From an uncultured Oscillibacter sp. (GTDB lineage Bacteria > Bacillota > Clostridia > Oscillospirales > Oscillospiraceae): a stretch of DNA of 64,000 nucleotides. Shown here piece after piece: positions 57,814 to 64,000 of this stretch (its first letter is position 1; each line of letters begins with the position of its first letter). A model generated the notes under the pieces. That model worked only from the letters and a program-made list of their open reading frames with translations. It was not told where the DNA came from and did not search any database. The position numbers and the translations under genes are program-made. The stretch lies in NCBI GenBank assembly GCA_910583785.1, contig CAJTZK010000008.1:67051-131050 (forward strand). The letters are read 5' to 3'.

Positions 57814-59022
57814 CTATCGGTTAAATACAGTCAATGCCTGCAGAAAATCATTTACCAGGTCCTGGGTGTCCTCCATGCCGACAGAAACCCGCATCATGCC
57901 CTCTGTGATGCCGATGGCGTCCCGCTCTTCTTTTGTCTGCCCCGGATGGGTGGACATAATCGGATACGATAAGGAGGTGCGGTAGCCGCCCAGCGTCATG
58001 GCGTAGTGCGGCACACGGAGCTGGTGCATAAACTGATTAATAGCAGGCCAGTCCTCTGGCATATAGAAGGAGAGCATTGCGCCATAGGCGCCCTTGAACT
58101 GCTTATCGGCAGCTTCCTTCTGAGGATGGCTTTTCAGGCCAGGATACAAAACCTTTTCCACATAGGGCGACGCTTCCAGTGCTTCCGCCAAGGCTGCCGC
58201 GTTTTTGCACTGTCTTTCCAGCCGCACATCCATGGTGCGCATTCCGCGCTGGCACAGATACGCGCTAAACGGGTCTAAAATACTGCCGACCAGCAGCTGG
58301 CGGGCGTGGACAAGGGCGATATTCTCCGTGTCAGAAGTCACCGCCCCGGCACAGACGTCACTGTGCCCATTTGCAAACTTGGTCAAGCTGTTCACGACGA
58401 TATCGGCGCCTAATTTGAGAGGCTGGATCACAAATGACGTGGTAAATGTATTGTCTATGATGAATTTAGCCCCGGCTGTGTGCGCAATTTCCGCCACTGC
58501 CGCAACGTCGATGACCTTAATGGTCGGATTTGCCACGACTTCCGAATAGACCACCTTCGTGTTAGGACGGATTGAAGCCCGCACAGTTTCCAGGTCGGTA
58601 AAATCGACCATGGACACCTGGACGCCGTAGGAGGGAAGTACCTTTTGAATGAAGGTCATGGCTTCACCATACAGGGTGTCGTCCGCGAGGATATGGTCGC
58701 CTTGTTCCAGGTTTGCCGTAATTGCCGTGGTGATTGCCGCCATGCCGGAGGAAAAGGTAAGGCTTTCTTCTCCCCCTTCCAGATAGGAAACCATTTCCGC
58801 GAGCATATTGCGGTTGGGATTCCGAGTCCGGATATAGCTGTAGCCTTTTTCATTGTATAGGTCTCTCAGCTCATCAAGGGTGTCCACGCAAAATGCGGTA
58901 GACAGATAGATCGGAGGATTGATCGGCGTATCGACCCGCCGATCATTTACAATGTCGCCTTCTTCCAGAATACGTGTCCTGCGGTCCAACCCGCTGCGGT
59001 TTGTTTTCACGTTCAAATACAT
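57814..59022 (-). CDS. Cys/Met-metabolism PLP-dependent lyase, third paralogue
   Basis: A 402-aa enzyme starting at ATG 59020-59022 (a TTG precedes it) after GAGAGGA. Motifs: DTPINPPIYLSTAFCVDTLD, YIRTRNPNRNMLAEMVSYLE, FSSGMAAITTAITANL and IVVNSLTKFANGHSDVCAGA with the PLP Lys. First gene of the operon 57814-56522-54959. A -24/-12 promoter lies 53 bp upstream, and the sigma-54 activator gene is divergent, so expression probably depends on that activator. Confidence 0.92.
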   Translation of the reverse strand: MYLNVKTNRSGLDRRTRILEEGDIVNDRRVDTPINPPIYLSTAFCVDTLDELRDLYNEKGYSYIRTRNPNRNMLAEMVSYLEGGEESLTFSSGMAAITTAITANLEQGDHILADDTLYGEAMTFIQKVLPSYGVQVSMVDFTDLETVRASIRPNTKVVYSEVVANPTIKVIDVAAVAEIAHTAGAKFIIDNTFTTSFVIQPLKLGADIVVNSLTKFANGHSDVCAGAVTSDTENIALVHARQLLVGSILDPFSAYLCQRGMRTMDVRLERQCKNAAALAEALEASPYVEKVLYPGLKSHPQKEAADKQFKGAYGAMLSFYMPEDWPAINQFMHQLRVPHYAMTLGGYRTSLSYPIMSTHPGQTKEERDAIGITEGMMRVSVGMEDTQDLVNDFLQALTVFNR

Positions 59023-59074
59023 CAATCCTCTCTACATATATTTAGTGAACGGACAGCTGTCACTTTGAACATAA

Positions 59075-59090
59075 AGCAAAAAGTATACCA
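59075..59090 (-). promoter_or_regulatory. sigma-54 (-24/-12) promoter
   Basis: On the minus strand TGGTATACTTTTTGCT matches the TGGCAC-N5-TTGCW consensus at all but two defined positions, with the invariant GG and GC exactly 10 bp apart. It is 53 bp upstream of the lyase ATG at 59022 and next to the gene for a sigma-54 activator. Confidence 0.75.
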
Positions 59091-59289
59091 ATTAGGGGCA
59101 GGTATTTTCTCCATGCGGCAGGTTCTAATGGAAATACAGTGATACAAAAGAAATATATCTAAAATAAACACGGGATTCTCTGCATTTTTCTCTGGAAAAC
59201 AGTAAATGTACATGTTATAATAAGTCTAGAAAAGATTAGATATACTATATAACATCCAATAAAATCCAATAAAGAGAGAGGCGGATTTC

Positions 59290-61437
59290 ATGCAGAAACG
59301 GGTTGCGATTATATCCGGGCTGGCAAAGTGGGGACATTACATTCACCAGCTTTTGGATGAACTGTTCCAAGGCAGCCTGCTGGTTGAAGAATACAACAGT
59401 GACGAAAATGTGATTTCCAAACCAATTGACGTCGATATGATCATCGTCACACAGCCGATTGTCTACTATGCGGCTAAAAAGTTTATAGACAGCAGTATCC
59501 CCATGATTGAACTAACAACGACTATCACAAACCGGCAATATAAAATGCTGCAGGAGATTCCTGCCGGTACAAAGGTACTTGTGGTCAATGATGATAACGG
59601 TGCAACTATCGAAACCATTTACAAGCTGCAGGACTTGGGGCTGACACATTTGGAATATGAGCCCTACAGCGACCAAATGGTTGTGGAAAGCAAGCCACTA
59701 ATTGCGATTACGCCCGGAGAGACGGAACTGGTCCCAAAGTACATAGAAACCGTAATCGATATCGGCCCCCGTGTGATCGACGCCCACTGCCTGACACAGA
59801 TCGCTGTGCAGCTGGATATGGATTACATTTTGAGCAGCTCGACATTTGAGAAGTATTTCGCCAAAATCCGGCATATGCGGACAAGCCTAATGTATCTGCA
59901 CAGCAGGTCCAGCGCAATGAGTGATCTCCTGCTTACCATGATGAACATTTTGGACGAGGGAATTCTGGTAACGGATGCAGGCGGGCGTATACAAAACTGC
60001 AACGAAAACGCCAAAAAAATACTTGGACTTTCAAAAATTACCTACGGAAATTTGATCTTCGATATCCTTCCATGCCCTCAGGCCAAAAAAATTTCTGAGA
60101 TACGGGCAGACACGGATTTCCAGCTCGTCAATATTGGCAACCGCATCCTCTCCATACGCATTATTCCCAGCGTTGTCAATGAAACGTACTACGGTGCTGT
60201 GCTGGTTGTTAACAACTTCAGTGAAAAGGAAAAAAAGCAAGGAAATCTACGGCGTCAGATGCTCAACAAGGGGCACATTGCCAAAAATACATTTGCCAAC
60301 ATTATCACAGAGGATGTAGAGATGCTGCAACTGAAAAATCTGGCAAAAAAGCAGGCGGCAACGGATTCGACGATCCTGATCACCGGAGAGAGCGGTACCG
60401 GTAAAGAGGTTTTGGCGCAGGCAATCCACAACGCCTCTCCGCGGCGCAAGGGCCCGTTTGTTGCCCTGAACTGTACGACGCTGCCGGGAAACCTGTTGGA
60501 AAGCGAGCTCTTTGGCTATGAGGAGGGCACGTTCACAGGTGCGCGCAAGGGTGGAAAGCCCGGCATGTTTGAGCTGGCACATACTGGCACAATCTTCCTA
60601 GACGAGATCGGAGATATGGCACTGAACCTTCAGATAAAGCTCCTCCGGGTGCTGGAGGAACGTGAGGTCATGCATATCGGCGGTAATTCCGTTATTTCGA
60701 TTGATATCCGGGTCATTGCCGCCACTAATCAGGATTTGTGGGGACTTATGGAACAGGGGAAATTCCGCCAGGATCTTTTTTATCGCCTGAATGTGATCCC
60801 GGTAACGCTAAAGCCGCTTCGGCAGCGCCCTGCGGATATTCCTCTGTTGTTTGACTATTTTCTAAAAAAGATGGGACAATCGCTAAAGCTCACGCCGGAG
60901 GCCAGGCAGGTGATTGCCGATTACCCGTGGTATGGGAATATCCGGGAGCTGCGAAATTGTGTGGAATATTTATCTTTTTTGGAAAAGCCCGAGATCACAG
61001 AGCGGGACCTACAGCACTTCCTTCATTTCCCAGCAGCCAAAAGAAGGGAAGGAAGGCAGTCTGGCAAGGGTCCGCTCCCGCAGGCTGCGGCAGAAACAGC
61101 CGTTCCATGTGCAACGGCTGAAACTGCACTCCCCGCTTTCATGGGTGAGGCAGGCATCGAACGCATATGCTTTTTGATCCTGGAAACGCTGGCCAAGAGC
61201 TGCGGCCAAGGGCTTGGGCGGCAAAAACTACTCCAAAGAATCCGGAATGCGGGATACTGGGCCAGCGACGCGGAGCTCCGCAAAGCGCTTGTAGTCCTGC
61301 ACCGTGACGGGCTGGTGGTAACCGGCGGAGGCAGAGCCGGTAGTAAGCTTACCTTGGCGGGACAAGAAACCTTCTCCCGTCTGTGGCACAACGCAGATAC
61401 CCGTGCATTTTTAAGCGGCCTTCAAGAACCTTACTGA
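59290..61437 (+). CDS. sigma-54-dependent transcriptional activator with PrpR-like sensor
   Basis: A 715-aa enhancer-binding protein starting at ATG 59290. Residues 1-190 look like a PrpR-type N-terminal sensor domain (MIIVTQPIVYYAAKKFIDSS, GPRVIDAHCLTQ), then a PAS-like part (ILDEGILVTDAGGRIQNCNE) and the AAA domain with ITGESGTGKEVLAQAIHN (Walker A), LLESELFGYEEGTFTGARKG (the L1 loop reads GTFTGA rather than GAFTGA) and GTIFLDEIGDM. The usual Fis-type HTH is not seen; the C-terminus is instead winged-helix-like (GRQKLLQRIRNAGYWASDAE, LRKALVVLHRDGLVVTGGG). It is divergent from the lyase operon. Confidence 0.9.
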   Translation: MQKRVAIISGLAKWGHYIHQLLDELFQGSLLVEEYNSDENVISKPIDVDMIIVTQPIVYYAAKKFIDSSIPMIELTTTITNRQYKMLQEIPAGTKVLVVNDDNGATIETIYKLQDLGLTHLEYEPYSDQMVVESKPLIAITPGETELVPKYIETVIDIGPRVIDAHCLTQIAVQLDMDYILSSSTFEKYFAKIRHMRTSLMYLHSRSSAMSDLLLTMMNILDEGILVTDAGGRIQNCNENAKKILGLSKITYGNLIFDILPCPQAKKISEIRADTDFQLVNIGNRILSIRIIPSVVNETYYGAVLVVNNFSEKEKKQGNLRRQMLNKGHIAKNTFANIITEDVEMLQLKNLAKKQAATDSTILITGESGTGKEVLAQAIHNASPRRKGPFVALNCTTLPGNLLESELFGYEEGTFTGARKGGKPGMFELAHTGTIFLDEIGDMALNLQIKLLRVLEEREVMHIGGNSVISIDIRVIAATNQDLWGLMEQGKFRQDLFYRLNVIPVTLKPLRQRPADIPLLFDYFLKKMGQSLKLTPEARQVIADYPWYGNIRELRNCVEYLSFLEKPEITERDLQHFLHFPAAKRREGRQSGKGPLPQAAAETAVPCATAETALPAFMGEAGIERICFLILETLAKSCGQGLGRQKLLQRIRNAGYWASDAELRKALVVLHRDGLVVTGGGRAGSKLTLAGQETFSRLWHNADTRAFLSGLQEPY

Positions 61438-61491
61438 CAGCAGGCAGTACAAGGGCTTTTTCCAGAGGAAATAGCCGCGATGGTAAAAACA

Positions 61492-61519
61492 GCACGCCGC
61501 CCCGGTGGGAACGGCGTGC
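61492..61519 (-). terminator. terminator of the aminotransferase operon
   Basis: GCACGCCG (61492-61499) and CGGCGTGC (61512-61519) pair, and on the minus strand TGTTTTTACC follows. It lies 36 bp after the aminotransferase stop and between convergent genes. Confidence 0.75.
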
Positions 61520-61554
61520 GGTTTAGCGCGGCCTGCTACGGGCCGCATCGGTTT

Positions 61555-62727
61555 TCAGCGGCAGAATGCACTTCTCATCCGCTCCATGGCGTCCATCAGC
61601 GTGGACCTCGGGCAGGCAATATTGATCCGCTGGAATCCAACACCACCGGGGCCAAACATATTGCCATTGTTCAGCCAAAGCTTTGCGTCCCAAAGCATAC
61701 GGCGTTCGATCTCAGCGTCATCCAGCCCGAGAGCACGGAAATCCAGCCAGAGAAGATAGGTAGCTTCCGGGCTGATCAGGTCCACGCCCGGCATTTCCTC
61801 ATGGATAAACTGCTTCATAAATGCAATATTGCCTTCAAGATAGGCTTTTAACTGCTGATACCATTCCCCGCCGTCCTGATAAGCCGCCATGCAGGCAACG
61901 ATAGCCATGGCATTGGACTCGTCGTATCCAGCGGCTTCTTTCATCTCCAGAAATCGGTTTCGCAAAGCGGGATTGGGAATGATATTATTTGCAATTTGAA
62001 GTCCCGCCAGGTTGAAGGTCTTGGATGGAGAGATGCAGAGGATGACTTGGTCTTTGAGTTCCGGCGCCGCGTTCAAAATAGTGGTGAACGTATTCCCGCT
62101 CCACGTAAAGTCGCAGTGAATCTCGTCACTAAGCAGCAAGACATCATACTGCTTGCAGATCTCCCCCACTTTTTGCAGTTCTGCCTTTGTCCATACACGG
62201 CCAACCGGATTGTGCGGGCTGCAAAGCAGGAATAATTTAATCTGCTGTTCCCGGATGGTTTTTTCCAGGTTCTCAAAATCCATATAATATTTTCCGTCCC
62301 GCAGGATTAGGTCGCTAGAAACCGGGCGGCGATGGTTCACACTGACGACATTCTTGAAGGGATGGTAAACTGGCTGCTGGATCAAGACAGGATCGCCTGG
62401 CTGTGTGAACGCTCGAACAGCAGCTGTCATAGAGTATACAATTGTAGGTGTTTTTACAATCCAATCCGTCTCAATGTTAAATTGGTAGTGCTCTTTCCAC
62501 CAGCCCTGGATGGGTACTGCATAATCAGCATTCGTCTCTGTATAGCCAAAAATGCCGTGATGCGCACGCTCTTTCAGCGCCGCAATAATCGGTTCCGCAG
62601 TCTGGAATTCCATATCCGCAATCCAGAGAGGCGTGCAGTCCAGGGGTTTCCCTTTTCTCTCCGCAAAATCGTATTTCTCCGCCATGGTCCCATGGCGGTC
62701 AACCAAGCGGTCAAAATTATAGTTCAT
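61555..62727 (-). CDS. MalY/PatB-family PLP aminotransferase (C-S beta-lyase)
   Basis: A 390-aa class I/II fold PLP enzyme starting at ATG 62725-62727 with AAAGGAG upstream. MalY/PatB signs are NFDRLVDRHGTMAEKYD and PLWIADMEFQTAEPIIAALK near the N-terminus, HNPVGRVWTKAEL, LLSDEIHCDF and the PLP Lys in CISPSKTFNLAGLQIAN. PatB-type enzymes cleave cystathionine or cysteine to pyruvate, ammonia and thiol. It overlaps the DMT transporter gene by 11 bp and is the second gene of that operon. Confidence 0.93.
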   Translation of the reverse strand: MNYNFDRLVDRHGTMAEKYDFAERKGKPLDCTPLWIADMEFQTAEPIIAALKERAHHGIFGYTETNADYAVPIQGWWKEHYQFNIETDWIVKTPTIVYSMTAAVRAFTQPGDPVLIQQPVYHPFKNVVSVNHRRPVSSDLILRDGKYYMDFENLEKTIREQQIKLFLLCSPHNPVGRVWTKAELQKVGEICKQYDVLLLSDEIHCDFTWSGNTFTTILNAAPELKDQVILCISPSKTFNLAGLQIANNIIPNPALRNRFLEMKEAAGYDESNAMAIVACMAAYQDGGEWYQQLKAYLEGNIAFMKQFIHEEMPGVDLISPEATYLLWLDFRALGLDDAEIERRMLWDAKLWLNNGNMFGPGGVGFQRINIACPRSTLMDAMERMRSAFCR

Positions 62728-63613
62728 TTTTTATACCGCTCCTTTCTTTGTTCTGGATGCTGAGAATGATAACGGCCCCCAGGATCAGCATAATCCCGGC
62801 CGCTTGATCCAGGGAGAGCGCATCATGAAAGACAAACACGCCCAAGATCGTAGAAACAATCAGCTCAACCGTGGCAATCATAGAAGCCTTGCTGCTCTCC
62901 ACGCAGGTCATCCCTTTGCTGTAAAGCAAGGAGGGGAATGCCGAGCAGAACAAGCCCAGCAAAATGACTCCGAAGAGAGAAGCAGGATTCATGAGCATCG
63001 GAACCATGTTCTCTAAATGTGCAAAGGGAATGGTGACAAGGCAGGCGGAAAGCATGGAGTAAAAGGTGGCGCTTTGGCTTTTGCAGCCCTTTTCCACAGC
63101 CATTTTGGTAAAAAGGCTATATGCTGAATACGCCAGCCCGGTTAGAAGTCCCCCGAGGAGCCCATCCACGCCATAATTCAGTTCGCCGTGCAAAACCCCC
63201 GTGACAAGAATACAGCCAGATACTGTCATTCCCAGGGAAAGAACTTTCTGTAAATCCAGGTGTTCCTTAAACAGGGCTAAAGAGAATACAGTGACAAATG
63301 CCGGCGATGTGTAAGACATTGCCGCCGCAAAGGAAATGGATGTCTTTTCCAGCAAGGTAAAATATACGATATTGTATAGCCCATTGCCCAAACCGCCAGC
63401 TAAGGCAAGCCATGGCAGGCAGTCAAGCCTGATCCGAAATAGCTGCGGATCTTTGAGCAGGAAAAATACCCCGATTGCCAATGCTGCGATTAGCGGACGG
63501 ACGGCGGAAAGATGCATCGACGTAAATCCCATCTGCTGAAGGCTCTTTACAATCAAGCCCATACAGCCCCACAGCGAACCGGAAATTACAATATAGAAGT
63601 AATATTTTAACAT
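62717..63613 (-). CDS. EamA/DMT-family transporter
   Basis: A 298-aa protein with ten membrane helices in two EamA repeats (MLKYYFYIVISGSLWGCMGL, SMHLSAVRPLIAALAIGVFF, SFAAAMSYTSPAFVTVFSLA in repeat 1; LLTGLAYSAYSLFTKMAVEK, SSKASMIATVELIVSTILGV in repeat 2). ATG 63611-63613 was chosen because it starts at the first helix; its ribosome binding site is weak and the frame is open to 63724. DMT proteins mostly export amino acids or metabolites; pairing with a C-S lyase suggests export of cysteine or a thiol (inference). Confidence 0.88.
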   Translation of the reverse strand: MLKYYFYIVISGSLWGCMGLIVKSLQQMGFTSMHLSAVRPLIAALAIGVFFLLKDPQLFRIRLDCLPWLALAGGLGNGLYNIVYFTLLEKTSISFAAAMSYTSPAFVTVFSLALFKEHLDLQKVLSLGMTVSGCILVTGVLHGELNYGVDGLLGGLLTGLAYSAYSLFTKMAVEKGCKSQSATFYSMLSACLVTIPFAHLENMVPMLMNPASLFGVILLGLFCSAFPSLLYSKGMTCVESSKASMIATVELIVSTILGVFVFHDALSLDQAAGIMLILGAVIILSIQNKERSGIKNEL

Positions 63614-63703
63614 TTGAAATATGCCGTCAAAACATGAGAAGACACGACAAATAGCGCCGCAGCTGCGACGCAAAACTACATATATGTTTTGAAAGATATC
63701 GTT

Positions 63704-63732
63704 ATTATAGCATTGGCACACCAAGGTGTCAA
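63704..63732 (-). promoter_or_regulatory. consensus sigma-70 promoter with a dyad in the spacer
   Basis: TTGACA (63727-63732) and TATAAT (63704-63709) on the minus strand are perfect consensus boxes with a 17-bp spacer. Inside the spacer is the near-palindrome TTGGTGTGCCAA, a likely repressor site. It drives the DMT-aminotransferase operon. Confidence 0.85.
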
Positions 63733-63847
63733 TATTTCCAGAGTGCCGATTTACTTATCCGCAATTTTTCCCATTAATAGCAGATTCCAGGTTCCGGCGG
63801 AGGAATCGGTACTTAATTAAATAGTAGTCAGCTCCTTCACAGGCAAG

Positions 63848-63873
63848 ACGCCCAACCGTTTCCAGTTGGGCGT
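63848..63873. terminator. hairpin terminator-like
   Basis: ACGCCCAAC (63848-63856) and GTTGGGCGT (63865-63873) pair around CGTTTCCA. It lies 41 bp after the stop of the partial gene at the window end and probably terminates it. No gene is seen in 63733-63913. Confidence 0.6.
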
Positions 63874-63913
63874 TCCGCCGAGAAAAGAAGTATATGTAAA
63901 ACGGTTTCCCGCT

Positions 63914-64000
63914 TTACTTGTTAAGCAGCTCCCGCTTAATGCGCTCGAGGGCCTCGGGGGCCTGCTGGTCCATCTTCTCCGGGAAGCCGAAGTAGCTCAC
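63914..64000 (-). CDS. C-terminal end of an unidentified protein
   Basis: The minus strand reads VSYFGFPEKMDQQAPEALER then IKRELLNK and a TAA at 63914-63916. Only 28 residues are in the window. The segment is helical and charged, and the even, GC-rich codon use fits a real gene. It is too short to name a family. Confidence 0.7.
   Translation of the reverse strand: MSYFGFPEKMDQQAPEALERIKRELLNK

Overview
The window looks like chromosome from an anaerobic, GC-rich Clostridia/Oscillospiraceae-type Firmicute. Supporting signs are strong AGGAGG ribosome binding sites, TTG/GTG starts, an FtsY without the proteobacterial acidic N-domain, Rex, rubrerythrin, iron-sulfur flavoproteins and SLH/stalk-type surface proteins. 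Genus-level assignment is not possible from the sequence alone.

Layout. 1-7.5 kb is conserved housekeeping on the minus strand: nadD (cut by the window edge), a YhbY-like RNA-binding protein, rph-rdgB with a small zinc-ribbon gene, ftsY and smc. 7.8-16.8 kb holds envelope and regulatory genes: two tandemly duplicated secreted stalk-domain proteins, an ECF sigma factor with a DUF4367-like membrane partner, two unknown plus-strand genes, an HxlR regulator divergent from an MBL-fold-like protein, a Cys-rich miniprotein, and rex followed by an SLH protein.

16.9-38.3 kb is an accretion zone of integrative elements in the anticodon loop of tRNA-Arg(CCG). Two 191-bp units each start with a 5' half of the tRNA and precede one intact tRNA. 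Then come rubrerythrin, an iron-sulfur flavoprotein, a DUF6809-type protein, two tyrosine recombinases, MobA/MobC, a RepA-like ATPase, a DUF6076-type protein, a MITE-like element and a metabolic cargo (two hydrolases, a lipoprotein, malic enzyme, a YfcC-type carrier and a LysR regulator). At 34.8 kb an orphan tRNA 3' half starts a second, decayed copy of the tRNA-rbr-flavoprotein-recombinase block, which ends abruptly inside a host protein kinase gene at about 38.34 kb.

39.8-47.8 kb contains the best candidate for an undescribed system. A three-gene plus-strand operon encodes (i) an 886-aa protein with two RNA-polymerase alpha-CTD repeats and a sigma-70 region-4-like HTH, (ii) a ParB-like protein and (iii) a SNF2-type helicase. 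It faces a divergent minus-strand set ending in a DUF1351-exonuclease fusion. Perfect palindromes lie between the two sets, and inverted 35-bp palindromic repeats bracket the block.

47.8-49.4 kb is decayed sequence (chromate transporter pair, a regulator). 49.5-64 kb is a sulfur/amino-acid region: a MerR regulator with its 19-bp-spacer promoter, three Cys/Met-metabolism PLP lyases, MFS, SSS and AGCS transporters, a sigma-54 enhancer-binding regulator with a matching -24/-12 promoter on the divergent lyase operon, a MalY/PatB-type C-S lyase and a DMT exporter. Together these suggest uptake and breakdown of sulfur amino acids.
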